Shown in pieces: positions 34,750-48,885 of a stretch of 64,000 nucleotides of DNA. This stretch comes from Streptomyces flavochromogenes (GTDB lineage Bacteria; Actinomycetota; Actinomycetes; Streptomycetales; Streptomycetaceae): assembly GCF_000717595.1 (NCBI RefSeq), contig NZ_JNZO01000003.1, forward strand, positions 1-64,000. The letters are read 5' to 3'. Within the stretch, counting starts at the first letter, position 1. Each line of letters starts with the position of its first letter. The notes under the pieces are model-generated. The model did not search any database and was not told where the DNA came from. It was given only the letters and a program-made list of their open reading frames with translations. A program made the position numbers and the translations under genes.

Positions 34750-36024
34750 ATGCGGCGTGGCATAGCGGCCACCGCGCTGGTCGCGGCCCTGGGCGTGACC
34801 CTGGCGGCGTGCGGGAGTGACAGCGGTTCGGACGGCGGCTCGAAGAGCTCGGGCGAGCTTTCCGGCACCGTGACCTGGTGGGACACCTCCACGGTCGGCT
34901 CCGAGGACAAGGTCTTCAAGAAGGTCGCCGAGGACTTCAAGAAGAAGCACCCGAAGGTCACCGTCAAGTACGTGAACGTGCCGTTCGGTGAGGCGCAGAA
35001 CAAGTTCAAGAACGCCGCGCAGTCCGGCTCCGGCGCCCCCGACGTCATCCGCTCCGAGGTCGCCTGGACCCCCGAGTTCGCGGACCTCGGCTACCTGGCC
35101 CCGCTGGACGGCACCGCCGCCCTCAAGAACCAGGACGACTTCCTGGAGCAGGCCGCGGCCTCCACCAAGTACAACGGCAAGACCTACGCCGTCCCGCAGG
35201 TCATCGACTCCATGGGCATCTTCTACAACAAGAAGATCTTCAAGGAGGCCGGCGTCGAGGTCCCCAAGACCATCGACGAGCTCAAGACCGTCTCCGCCAA
35301 GATCAAGCAGAAGACCGGCAACCCCGGCCTCTACCTGCGCGGCGACGACGCCTACTGGTTCCTCTCCTTCCTCTACGGCGAGGGCGGCGACCTCGTCGAC
35401 GCCGACAAGAAGCAGATCACCGTCGACAACCCGGCCGGTGTGAAGGGCTTCAAGGTCGTCAAGGACCTGGTGGACTCCGGTGCCGCCAAGACCGACGCCA
35501 CCGACGGCTGGAACAACATGCAGACCGCCTTCAAGGAAGGCAAGGTCGCGATGATGATCAACGGCCCGTGGGCCGTCGCCGACACCTACGCCGGCAAGGA
35601 GTTCGCCGACAAGGCGAACCTGGGCATCGCCCCGGTCCCCGCCGGTTCGGCCGGCCAGGGCGCCCCGCAGGGCGGCCACAACCTCGCCGTCTACGCGGGC
35701 TCCAAGAACCTCGACGCGTCCTACGCCTTCGCCGAGTACATGACCTCGGTCGAGACCCAGGCGACGGTCGCCAAGGAGCTCAGCCTGCTCCCGACCCGTG
35801 AGTCCGTCTACATCAAGCCGGACGTCGCGACCAACGAGATGATCGGCTTCTTCAAGCCGGTCGTCGACAAGGCCGTCGAGCGCCCCTGGATCCCGGAGAC
35901 CGGCAGCCTCTTCGCGCCGCTCGTCACCGAGTACACCAAGGTCCTCACCGGCCAGACCACCCCGGACGCGGGAGCCAAGGCGACGGGCGACGCCTACCGC
36001 AAGCTCCTGAAGGACTGGAAGTAA
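34750..36024 (+). CDS. malE: Maltose/maltodextrin ABC transporter substrate-binding lipoprotein
   Basis: A 424-residue lipoprotein starting MRRGIAATALVAALGVTLAAC, with the lipobox LAAC (Cys at residue 21). It belongs to extracellular binding-protein family 1. Visible elements are VTWWDTSTVGSEDK at the start of the mature lobe, APDVIRSEVAWTPEFADLG, MGIFYNKKIFKEAG in the hinge region and MMINGPWAVADTY. It captures malto-oligosaccharides made by the secreted amylases and gives them to MalFG. It is first of a malEFG-aglA-lacI operon, divergent from malR, with 19 bp to malF. Confidence 0.95.
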   Translation: MRRGIAATALVAALGVTLAACGSDSGSDGGSKSSGELSGTVTWWDTSTVGSEDKVFKKVAEDFKKKHPKVTVKYVNVPFGEAQNKFKNAAQSGSGAPDVIRSEVAWTPEFADLGYLAPLDGTAALKNQDDFLEQAAASTKYNGKTYAVPQVIDSMGIFYNKKIFKEAGVEVPKTIDELKTVSAKIKQKTGNPGLYLRGDDAYWFLSFLYGEGGDLVDADKKQITVDNPAGVKGFKVVKDLVDSGAAKTDATDGWNNMQTAFKEGKVAMMINGPWAVADTYAGKEFADKANLGIAPVPAGSAGQGAPQGGHNLAVYAGSKNLDASYAFAEYMTSVETQATVAKELSLLPTRESVYIKPDVATNEMIGFFKPVVDKAVERPWIPETGSLFAPLVTEYTKVLTGQTTPDAGAKATGDAYRKLLKDWK

Positions 36025-36043
36025 CAGGAAGGCAGGCCGGCTG

Positions 36044-37057
36044 ATGGCTGTGGACACCCCCAGCCAGTCGGTGGCGAAGGCCGCGGGCGACAGTGTCGCC
36101 CGCGGCCGGAGCCGCGGAACTGGCAAGCGCAGGAGCGTCAGGAAGCGCTCCCTCGCCACCCACTGGTACGCCTGGGCGATGATCGCCCCGGTGACGATCG
36201 TGATCGCGGTGATCATCGGCTATCCGCTGGTCCGCGGCATCTACCTGTCGCTGACCGACGCCAACGAGCGGAACGTCGCACGGTCGATCGGCGTCAACGA
36301 GATCCCGGCCACCTATGAGTTCGTCGGCCTGGACAACTACGCCGACGCGCTCACCGGCGGCCAGTTCCTCTCCACCCTGGGCTGGACCCTGCTGTGGACG
36401 GTGGCCTGTGTCTCGGTCACCTTCGCGCTCGGCCTCACCCTCGCCAACGTCCTCAACCGCAAGATCGCCGGCCGCTCCTTCTACCGGCTGCTGCTGATCC
36501 TGCCCTGGGCCGTGCCCGGCTTCGTCTCCGTCTTCGCCTGGCGCTTCCTCTACAACCAGGACAACGGTCTCCTCAACAAGATCCTCGCGGGCGGCGGCAT
36601 CGACGCCGTGCCGTGGCTGAACGACCCCACCTGGGCCAAGTTCTCGGTCATCCTCGTCAACGTGTGGCTCGGCGTGCCGTTCATGATGGTCGCCCTCCTC
36701 GGCGGGCTCCAGTCCATCCCCGGCGAGCTGTACGAGGCCGCCGAGATGGACGGCGCCAACGCCTGGCAGCGCTTCCGGCACATCACCATGCCCGGCCTGA
36801 GCTCGGTGTCGACGACGGTGGTCCTGCTCTCCACCATCTGGACCTTCAACATGTTCCCGGTGATCTTCCTGCTCACCCGGGGCGGGCCCGGCGAGGCCAC
36901 CCAGATCCTCGTCACCCAGGCGTACAAGTTCTCCTTCGAGGTCAGTCCGCGCGACTTCGCCCAGTCCTCCACCTGGGGCGTGCTCATCCTGGTCCTCCTG
37001 ATGCTCTTCGCCGCGGTCTACCGGCGAGTCCTCCGCAAGCAGGGAGAAGTCTGGTGA
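36044..37057 (+). CDS. malF: Maltose ABC transporter permease MalF
   Basis: A 337-residue permease with a ~45-residue basic cytoplasmic N-terminus and six membrane helices (for example WAMIAPVTIVIAVIIGYPLV). The EAA loop that contacts the ATPase reads ELYEAAEMDGANAWQRFRHI, near the C-terminal third. It forms the heterodimeric channel with MalG. The stop TGA overlaps the GTG of malG by 4 bp (GTGA), indicating translational coupling. No ATPase gene is in the operon; in Streptomyces the multitask ATPase MsiK serves several sugar importers. Confidence 0.95.
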   Translation: MAVDTPSQSVAKAAGDSVARGRSRGTGKRRSVRKRSLATHWYAWAMIAPVTIVIAVIIGYPLVRGIYLSLTDANERNVARSIGVNEIPATYEFVGLDNYADALTGGQFLSTLGWTLLWTVACVSVTFALGLTLANVLNRKIAGRSFYRLLLILPWAVPGFVSVFAWRFLYNQDNGLLNKILAGGGIDAVPWLNDPTWAKFSVILVNVWLGVPFMMVALLGGLQSIPGELYEAAEMDGANAWQRFRHITMPGLSSVSTTVVLLSTIWTFNMFPVIFLLTRGGPGEATQILVTQAYKFSFEVSPRDFAQSSTWGVLILVLLMLFAAVYRRVLRKQGEVW

Positions 37058-37926
37058 CGACCACGACCCCCACCCCCCAGGCCGTCGTGAACACGCCGAT
37101 CCGCGGACGTCGTTCGCCGCTCGCCTCGGTCGCCCTGCACGTCACCCTGATCGTGGCGTCCGTGATCGCCGTCTTCCCCGTGCTGTGGGTCCTGCTGACC
37201 TCGCTCAAGCCGGCCAAGTACGCGATCACCACGGACTTCTTCAAGGAGACGACGCTCGAGAACTACACGAACCTGCTGAAGGACACCCCGTTCCTCACCT
37301 GGTTCGGCAACTCGCTGCTGGTCGCCGGTCTGACCACGGTCATCGGCGTCTTCATCTCCGCCACCACGGGCTACGCCGTCAGCCGCTTCCGCTTCCCCGG
37401 CAAGCGCGGTCTGATGTGGACGCTGCTCATCACCCAGATGTTCCCGGTCGCCGTCCTGATCGTGCCGATCTACAACATCATGGCGTCGATGGGCCTGCTC
37501 AACCAGCCGGTCGGCCTGGTCATCACGTACCTGACCATCGCCGTCCCGTTCTGCGCGTGGATGATGAAGGGCTTCTTCGACACCATCCCGCGCGAGATCG
37601 ACGAGTCCGGCTACGTCGACGGCCTCACCCCGTTCGGCACCTTCTGGCGGCTGATCCTGCCGCTCGCCAAGCCGGGCATCGCGGTCACCGCGTTCTACTC
37701 CTTCATCACCGCCTGGGGCGAGGTCGCCTACGCCTCCGCCTTCATGGTCGGCGACGAGAACCTCACGCTCGCCGGCGGACTCCAGAAGTTCGTCAACCAG
37801 TACGGCGCCCAGTGGGGCCCGATGGCCGCGGCCTCCGTGCTCATCGCCATCCCCGCGGCCCTGGTGTTCCTCTTCGCCCAGCGTCACCTCGTCACCGGCA
37901 TGTCCGCCGGTGCCGTCAAGGGCTGA
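37054..37926 (+). CDS. malG: Maltose ABC transporter permease MalG
   Basis: A 290-residue permease beginning at GTG 37054 (VTTTTPTPQAVVNTPIRG), coupled to malF. Six hydrophobic helices are visible, with SVALHVTLIVASVIAVFPVL first. The EAA loop is PREIDESGYVDGLTPFGTFW, and the conserved C-terminus ends RHLVTGMSAGAVKG. It pairs with MalF to import maltodextrins. It is separated from aglA by 62 bp that contain a 12-bp tandem repeat. Confidence 0.95.
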   Translation: MTTTTPTPQAVVNTPIRGRRSPLASVALHVTLIVASVIAVFPVLWVLLTSLKPAKYAITTDFFKETTLENYTNLLKDTPFLTWFGNSLLVAGLTTVIGVFISATTGYAVSRFRFPGKRGLMWTLLITQMFPVAVLIVPIYNIMASMGLLNQPVGLVITYLTIAVPFCAWMMKGFFDTIPREIDESGYVDGLTPFGTFWRLILPLAKPGIAVTAFYSFITAWGEVAYASAFMVGDENLTLAGGLQKFVNQYGAQWGPMAAASVLIAIPAALVFLFAQRHLVTGMSAGAVKG

Positions 37927-37941
37927 CGGCCCTGAGCCCGC

Positions 37942-37965
37942 CCTCTGTACGCACCTCTGTACGCA
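37942..37965 (+). repeat. 12-bp tandem duplication between malG and aglA
   Basis: Two exact head-to-tail copies of CCTCTGTACGCA, followed by a partial third (CCTCC), lie before the ribosome-binding site of aglA. It probably arose by slippage; no role is evident. Confidence 0.8.
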
Positions 37966-37988
37966 CCTCCTTACCTCCCAGGGAAGAC

Positions 37989-39668
37989 ATGACCCAGCAT
38001 CTCGCCACCCCGGCCGACGCCCCGACCACCGGCACGCACACGGGCTGGTGGAGAGACGCGGTGATCTACCAGGTCTACCCGCGCAGCTTCGCCGACGGCA
38101 ACGGCGACGGCATGGGCGACCTGGAGGGAATCCGCAGCCGGCTGCCGTACCTCAAGGAACTCGGCGTCGACGCCGTCTGGCTCTCCCCGTTCTACGCCTC
38201 GCCGCAGGCCGACGCCGGCTACGACGTCGCCGACTACCGGGCCATCGACCCCATGTTCGGCTCGCTCCTCGACGCCGACGCCGTGATCCGCGACGCCCAC
38301 GCCCTGGGCCTGCGCATCATCGTCGACCTGGTCCCCAACCACTCCTCCGACCAGCACGAGTGGTTCCAGCGCGCGCTGCGCGAGGGCCCCGGGTCGGTCC
38401 TGCGCGAGCGCTACCACTTCCGCCCCGGCAAGGGCGAGAACGGCGAACTGCCGCCCAACGACTGGGAGTCCATCTTCGGCGGCCCCGCCTGGACCCGCAC
38501 GGAGAACCCGGACGGCACCCCCGGCGACTGGTACCTCCACCTCTTCGCCCCGGAGCAGCCCGACTTCAACTGGGAACACCCCGCCGTCCGCGACGAGTTC
38601 CGCTCGATCCTGCGCTTCTGGCTCGACATGGGCGTCGACGGCTTCCGCGTCGACGTCGCCCACGGCCTCGTCAAGGCCGAGGGCCTGCCCGACCTCGGCG
38701 CCCACGACCAGCTGAAGCTGCTCGGCAACGACGTCATGCCCTTCTTCGACCAGGACGGCGTCCACGAGATCTACCGCTCCTGGCGGCAGGTCCTCTCCGA
38801 GTACGACGGCGAGCGCGTCCTCGTCGCCGAGGCCTGGACCCCGACCGTCGCCCGCACCGCGAACTACGTGCGCCCCGACGAGATGCACCAGGCCTTCAAC
38901 TTCCAGTACCTGGGCACCCACTGGGACGCGGCCGAGCTGCGCCGCGTCATCGACGACTCGCTGGAGGCGATGCGCCCGGTCGGCGCGCCCACCACCTGGG
39001 TGCTGTCCAACCACGACGTCACCCGGCACGCCACCCGCTTCGCCAACCCGGCGGGCCTCGGCACCCAGCTCCGCGACCCCGGCGACCGCGAACTCGGCCT
39101 GCGCCGCGCCCGCGCCGCCACCCTGCTGATGCTGGCGCTGCCCGGCTCGGCGTACGTCTACCAGGGCGAGGAGCTCGGCCTGCCCGACGTCACCGACCTG
39201 CCCGACGAGGTCCGCCAGGACCCGTCGTTCTGGCGGGCGTCCGGCCAGGACGGCTTCCGCGACGGCTGCCGGGTCCCGATCCCGTGGACCGTCGAGGGCG
39301 GCTCGTACGGCTTCGGTGCCGGCGGCTCCTGGCTGCCGCAGCCCACCACCTGGGGCGGCCTGAGCGTCGAGGCGCAGACCGGCGACCCCGGCTCCACTCT
39401 GGAGCTGTACCGCAGCGCCCTCGCCGTGCGGCGGGCGCAGCCCGGACTCGGTGCGGGCGAGGCCGTCGAGTGGCTGGAGGCACCGGAGGGTGTGCTCTCC
39501 TTCCGCCGCGACGGCTTCGCCTGCATCGCCAACACCACCGGCCGGGCCATCTCCGTCCCGCTGCCCGGCCGGTTCCTTCTCTCGAACGAGGAGATCTCGA
39601 TCGTCGCCGCCGACGGCGAGGAGACAGCGGTCCTGCCCGCCGACTCGACCGCCTGGTGGGCGGTGTGA
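37989..39668 (+). CDS. aglA: Intracellular alpha-glucosidase, GH13 (AglA type)
   Basis: A 559-residue cytoplasmic GH13 enzyme (no signal peptide) that hydrolyses imported malto-oligosaccharides to glucose. The start MTQHLATPADAPTTG follows GGGAAG. The N-terminus DAVIYQVYPRSFADGNGDG is typical of oligo-1,6- and alpha-glucosidases. The catalytic residues are Asp222 (VDGFRVDVAHG), Glu281 (LVAEAWTPT) and Asp343 (LSNHDVTRHA). The His of PNHSSDQHEW is also conserved. It is cotranscribed after malG, and its stop overlaps the next LacI gene by 4 bp (GTGA). Confidence 0.95.
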   Translation: MTQHLATPADAPTTGTHTGWWRDAVIYQVYPRSFADGNGDGMGDLEGIRSRLPYLKELGVDAVWLSPFYASPQADAGYDVADYRAIDPMFGSLLDADAVIRDAHALGLRIIVDLVPNHSSDQHEWFQRALREGPGSVLRERYHFRPGKGENGELPPNDWESIFGGPAWTRTENPDGTPGDWYLHLFAPEQPDFNWEHPAVRDEFRSILRFWLDMGVDGFRVDVAHGLVKAEGLPDLGAHDQLKLLGNDVMPFFDQDGVHEIYRSWRQVLSEYDGERVLVAEAWTPTVARTANYVRPDEMHQAFNFQYLGTHWDAAELRRVIDDSLEAMRPVGAPTTWVLSNHDVTRHATRFANPAGLGTQLRDPGDRELGLRRARAATLLMLALPGSAYVYQGEELGLPDVTDLPDEVRQDPSFWRASGQDGFRDGCRVPIPWTVEGGSYGFGAGGSWLPQPTTWGGLSVEAQTGDPGSTLELYRSALAVRRAQPGLGAGEAVEWLEAPEGVLSFRRDGFACIANTTGRAISVPLPGRFLLSNEEISIVAADGEETAVLPADSTAWWAV

Positions 39669-40741
39669 CGATCCCCCTGCCGCGGGGTGCCGGGAACGGC
39701 GCCCCGCGGCTCGCGGACATCGCGGCCCAGTCCGGGGTCAGCGAGGCCACCGTCAGCCGGGTCCTCAACGGCAAGGCGGGGGTGGCCGGCGCGACCCGGC
39801 ACAAGGTGCTCGCGGCGCTCGACGTGCTCGGCTACGAGCGTCCCGTACGGCTGAAACGCCGCAGCGCGGGGCTCGTCGGGCTCGTCGTGCCCGAGCTGAC
39901 CAACCCGATCTTCCCGGCGTTCGCGCAGGTCGTCGAGCAGGTCCTCGCCGGGCACGGCTACACCCCGGTGCTCTGCACCCAGATGCCCGGCGGCGCCACC
40001 GAGGACGAACTCGTCGAGCAGCTCGTGGAGCGCGGGGTGGCCGGCATCGTCTTCCTCTCCGGGCTGCACGCGGACGCCTCCGCCGACCCGGCCCGCTACG
40101 CCCGGCTGACCGCCCGGGGCGTGCCGTACGTCCTCATCAACGGCTACAACGAGCACATCGACGCCAACTTCGTCTCACCGGACGACCGGGCCGCGGCCCG
40201 GATGGCCGTGCGGCACCTGGTCGAGCTGGGGCACGAGCGGATCGGCCTCGCCATCGGCCCCACCCGCTACGTGCCCTCGCGCCGCAAGGCCGAGGGCTTC
40301 ACCGCCGAGCTGTACGAGCTCCTCGGTGTGGAACGCGCCGACGCGGAACGGTTCATCAGGCCCACGCTCTTCGGTGTCGAGGGCGGGCACGCGGCCGCCG
40401 ACATCCTGCTGCGCGAGGGCTGCACCGGCATCGTCTGCGGCTCCGACCTGATGGCGCTGGGCGTGATCCGCGCCGTGCGCGCCCGGGGCCTCGACGTGCC
40501 GGGGGACGTCTCCGTCGTCGGCTTCGACGACTCGCCGCTCATCGCCTTCACCAGCCCTCCGCTGTCCACCGTGCGCCAGCCCGTCCAGGCCATGGCGACG
40601 GCGGCCGTCGGCGCGCTCCTGGAGGAGATCGAGGGGAATCCCGTGCAGCGCACGGAGTTCGTCTTCCAGCCGGAGCTGGTGGTCCGCGGCTCCACGGCGC
40701 AGCCGCCCGCCCGCGCCACGCTGTCGCAAGTCCTTACGTAA
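39665..40741 (+). CDS. Second LacI family regulator, MalR paralogue
   Basis: A 358-residue regulator starting at GTG 39665, coupled to the stop of aglA. The helix-turn-helix LADIAAQSGVSEATVSRVLN is almost the same as that of malR, and the hinge PVRLKRRSAGLVGLVVP differs slightly. The effector domain contains GVPYVLINGYNEHIDANFVS and SVVGFDDSPLIAFTSPPLST. The nearly identical recognition helix suggests that both proteins can bind the same operators, perhaps with different inducers. It lies directly upstream of the amylase gene. An inverted repeat straddles its stop codon. Confidence 0.92.
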   Translation: MTIPLPRGAGNGAPRLADIAAQSGVSEATVSRVLNGKAGVAGATRHKVLAALDVLGYERPVRLKRRSAGLVGLVVPELTNPIFPAFAQVVEQVLAGHGYTPVLCTQMPGGATEDELVEQLVERGVAGIVFLSGLHADASADPARYARLTARGVPYVLINGYNEHIDANFVSPDDRAAARMAVRHLVELGHERIGLAIGPTRYVPSRRKAEGFTAELYELLGVERADAERFIRPTLFGVEGGHAAADILLREGCTGIVCGSDLMALGVIRAVRARGLDVPGDVSVVGFDDSPLIAFTSPPLSTVRQPVQAMATAAVGALLEEIEGNPVQRTEFVFQPELVVRGSTAQPPARATLSQVLT

Positions 40742-40840
40742 CAACTTGCGTTGCGGTGTCCGGAGGGTTGACCGGGCGTCGGGGCACTCGTACGGTCACG
40801 GCTGAAAACAGTTGCTGAAGTTTTCGGCAACTTCTTGCGA
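40725..40840. promoter_or_regulatory. MalR-type operator region in front of the amylase gene
   Basis: CGCAAGT-n12-ACTTGCG (40725-40750) spans the lacI stop codon. A second site GTTGC-n11-GCAAC (40811-40831) has the same 11-bp spacing as CTTGC-n11-GCAAG before malE, and TTGCG follows at 40834. The amylase ribosome-binding site GGAGGA is at 40855. Joint control with malE by LacI-type proteins is likely. Confidence 0.7.
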
Positions 40841-40863
40841 CAGTGAAGTCGGCAGGAGGAATC

Positions 40864-42582
40864 ATGGCCAGAAAAACCGTGGCCGCTGCACTCGCCCTCG
40901 TGGCGGGAGCCGCCGCTGTGGCCGTCACGGGAAACGCCCCGGCGCAGGCCGCCCCGCCCGGTGAGAAGGACGTCACCGCGGTGATGTTCGAGTGGAACTT
41001 CGCCTCGATAGCCCGGGAATGCACCGCCCGCCTCGGCCCCGCCGGATACGGATACGTCCAGGTCTCCCCGCCCCAGGAACACCTCCAGGGCGGCCAGTGG
41101 TGGACCTCGTACCAGCCCGTCAGCTACAAGATCGCCGGACGTCTCGGCGACCGCACCGCCTTCAAGAACATGATCGACACCTGCCACGCCGCCGGCGTCA
41201 AGGTCGTCGCCGACTCCGTCATCAACCACATGGCGAACGGCTCCGGTACGGGAACGGGCGGGACCCCGTTCTCCAAGTACGACTACCCGGGCCTGTACTC
41301 CGGCTCCGACATGGACGACTGCCGTGCGACGATCTCCGACTACCAGGACCGGGGCAACGTCCAGAACTGCGAACTGGTCCAGCTCCCCGACCTCGACACC
41401 GGCGAGGACCACGTCCGCGGCAAGATAGCCGGTTACCTCAACGACCTGCTCTCCCTCGGCGTCGACGGCTTCCGCATCGACGCCGCCAAGCACATGCCGG
41501 CCGCCGACCTCGCGAACATCAAGTCGCGGCTCACCAACCCCGGCGTGTACTGGAAGCTGGAGGCCATCCACGGCGCCGGCGAGGCCGTCTCCCCGAGCGA
41601 ATACCTCGGCAGCGGAGACGTCCAGGAGTTCCGCTACGCCCGCGATCTCAAGCGCATCCTGCAGAACGAGAAGCTCGCCTACCTCAAGAACTTCGGCGAG
41701 GCCTGGGGCTACATGCCCTCCGGCCAGTCCGGCGTCTTCGTCGACAACCACGACACCGAGCGCGGCGGCGACACCCTGTCCTACAAGGACGGCGCGAACT
41801 ACACCCTCGCCTCCGTCTTCGCGCTCGCCTGGCCCTACGGCTCCCCGGACGTCCACTCCGGCTACGAGTGGACCGACAAGGACGCCGGACCGCCCAACGG
41901 CGGCCAGGTCAACGCCTGTTACAGCGACGGCTGGAAGTGTCAGCACGCCTGGCGCGAGATCTCCTCCATGGTCGCCTTCCGCAACACCGCACGCGGCCAG
42001 GCCGTCACCGGCTGGTGGGACAACGGCAACAACGCGATCGCGTTCGGCCGCGGCACCAAGGCGTACGTGGCCGTCAACCACGAGACCTCGGCGCTCACCC
42101 GCACCTTCCAGACCTCGCTGCCCGCCGGCACCTACTGCGACGTCCAGTCGAACACTCCCGTGACGGTGAACGGATCCGGCCAGTTCACGGCCACCCTCGG
42201 CGCCAACACCGCGCTGGCCCTGCACGTGAACGCGATGAACTGCGGCTCCGGCACCACCCCGACCACCCCGCCGACGACCCCGCCCGCCACCTCGGGCGCG
42301 GCCTTCAACGTCACCGCCACCACCGTGGTCGGCCAGAACATCTACGTCACCGGCAACCGCGCCGAACTCGGCTCCTGGTCCCCGGCCGCCGCCCTCAAGC
42401 TCGACCCGGCCACGTACCCCGTCTGGAAGCTCACCGTCGGCCTGCCCGCCGGAACGGCCTTCGAGTACAAGTACATCCGCAAGGACGCCGCCGGAAACGT
42501 CACCTGGGAGTCCGGTGCCAACCGCACCGCGACCGTCCCCGCCTCCGGCCAGCTCGTCCTGAACGACACCTTCCGCAGCTGA
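40864..42582 (+). CDS. aml: Secreted alpha-amylase (GH13 with C-terminal CBM20)
   Basis: A 572-residue secreted enzyme that cleaves internal alpha-1,4 bonds of starch. ATG 40864 follows GGCAGGAGGAATC. The signal peptide ([20 protein letters not shown]) ends at APAQA. The GH13 domain has the catalytic Asp206 ([12 protein letters not shown]), Glu233 ([10 protein letters not shown]) and Asp297 ([10 protein letters not shown]). The region after the Thr/Pro linker ([14 protein letters not shown]) is a CBM20 starch-binding domain ([20 protein letters not shown], ending in VLNDTFRS). This layout is as in known Streptomyces amylases. It has its own promoter and is followed by the dual-domain pullulanase gene 82 bp on. 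Confidence 0.96.
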   Translation: MARKTVAAALALVAGAAAVAVTGNAPAQAAPPGEKDVTAVMFEWNFASIARECTARLGPAGYGYVQVSPPQEHLQGGQWWTSYQPVSYKIAGRLGDRTAFKNMIDTCHAAGVKVVADSVINHMANGSGTGTGGTPFSKYDYPGLYSGSDMDDCRATISDYQDRGNVQNCELVQLPDLDTGEDHVRGKIAGYLNDLLSLGVDGFRIDAAKHMPAADLANIKSRLTNPGVYWKLEAIHGAGEAVSPSEYLGSGDVQEFRYARDLKRILQNEKLAYLKNFGEAWGYMPSGQSGVFVDNHDTERGGDTLSYKDGANYTLASVFALAWPYGSPDVHSGYEWTDKDAGPPNGGQVNACYSDGWKCQHAWREISSMVAFRNTARGQAVTGWWDNGNNAIAFGRGTKAYVAVNHETSALTRTFQTSLPAGTYCDVQSNTPVTVNGSGQFTATLGANTALALHVNAMNCGSGTTPTTPPTTPPATSGAAFNVTATTVVGQNIYVTGNRAELGSWSPAAALKLDPATYPVWKLTVGLPAGTAFEYKYIRKDAAGNVTWESGANRTATVPASGQLVLNDTFRS

Positions 42583-42600
42583 CCCTCCCTCTCCTCCAGG

Positions 42601-42622
42601 GCCGCCCCCGCACCGGGGCGGT
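42601..42622 (+). terminator. Possible weak hairpin after the amylase gene
   Basis: GCCGCCCC (42601-42608) can pair with GGGGCGGT (42615-42622), with one G-T pair. It lies in the 82-bp gap before the next gene and may only partly stop transcription. Confidence 0.4.
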
Positions 42623-42664
42623 CCTCCCACCCGTACCCCCGTCCCTCCTCCAGGGAGCACCCCC

Positions 42665-47951
<5,287 letters not shown>

Positions 47952-47965
<14 letters not shown>

Positions 47966-48488
47966 CGCCCGCCCCCGGGGTGAGCGACCGCTCCATCAGG
48001 GTCACCCCGTAGCGCGTGCCGTCGGCGGCGAGCTTTCCCGGCTCCTCGCCGACGGCACGGTAACCCGCGGCCTCGTAGTACGTACGGAGTCGCGGGTTGT
48101 TCGACAGACAGTCCAGCCGCGCGACCGACCGGCCGCCGGCCGCGACACGGCCCTCGGCGTGCGCGAGCAGCGCCCGCCCGGTCCCGGCGGGCGCGGACGC
48201 CCGGTCCGTCATCAGCCGGTGGACGTACCCGGCGACCGGCGGCTGCGGGCCCCAGGCCTGTTCGTCCTCCCACCACAGTTCGTACGCGCCGACGGCCAGG
48301 CCGCCGCGGGCCGCCAGCCACACCTCGCCGGCGGCGACGCGCTCACGGAAGTGACCGGCGCCCTTCCCGCCGGGCCTCCACTGGTCGATCCCGCTCCGCA
48401 GCATCCACCGGGCCGCGCCGTCGTACATTCCCACCAGGAGGTCCACGTCGCGGGCATCCGCCTGCCGGAAGGTCACTTGTGCCGTCAT
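47952..48488 (-). CDS. GNAT family N-acetyltransferase
   Basis: A 178-residue enzyme starting MTAQVTFRQADARDVDLLV. The acetyl-CoA site is read in GYVHRLMTDRASAPAGTGRA followed by LLAHAEGRVAAGG, and the last strands contain LDCLSNNPRLRTYYEAAGY. This is the classic GNAT layout. The acceptor is unknown. Its promoter region faces that of the small CHMI-like gene 65 bp away. It ends inside the 3' end of the pullulanase gene (14-bp overlap). Confidence 0.88.
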
Positions 48489-48552
48489 GGCGATCACCGT
48501 AAAGGTGGGGCCAGACATCCGACAGCCGTATCCCTCTGGCCGGGAGTGCCTC

Positions 48553-48885
48553 ATGCCGCAGATCACCGTCGACCACTCCGTGCCCCTCGACCGGCGCGGC
48601 TTCGCGCTCGCCCTGCACCCGCTCGTCGTGGAGGCGGTCGACACCAGGCTCGACGCCTGCAAGACCCGGTTCCGCGAGGTCCAGGAGGCGGTCGTCGGCG
48701 ACGGATCGGCCGACGACGTGATCGTGCACGTCGAGATCGCCCTGCTGTCCGGCCGCACGGACGAGGTCAAGGCACGCCTCTCCCGGGCCGTCCTCGACCT
48801 GCTGCCGCGATTCGTCGAGGCGAAGGAGGACGTCCGGCTGTCCGTCGAGATCCGGGACCTCGAATCGTCCTACCGCAAGCGCTGA
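48553..48885 (+). CDS. 5-carboxymethyl-2-hydroxymuconate isomerase-like tautomerase
   Basis: A 110-residue tautomerase-superfamily protein. The start is set by the residue after Met: MPQITVDHSVPLDRRGF gives an N-terminal proline, which is the catalytic base in this family once Met is removed. The longer frame upstream of 48553 would bury it. The domain is of the CHMI/HpaF type (VHVEIALLSGRTDEVKARLS, with LLPRFVEAKEDVRLSVEIRD at the end). No homoprotocatechuate pathway genes are present nearby, so its substrate may differ. Its 3' end overlaps the convergent TetR gene by 16 bp. Confidence 0.85.
   Translation: MPQITVDHSVPLDRRGFALALHPLVVEAVDTRLDACKTRFREVQEAVVGDGSADDVIVHVEIALLSGRTDEVKARLSRAVLDLLPRFVEAKEDVRLSVEIRDLESSYRKR

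Noticed and set aside
34732..36216. Minus-strand frame opposite malE with high Val/Gly/Leu content.
   Set aside because: Mirror of malE; the lipobox and binding-protein motifs are on the plus strand.
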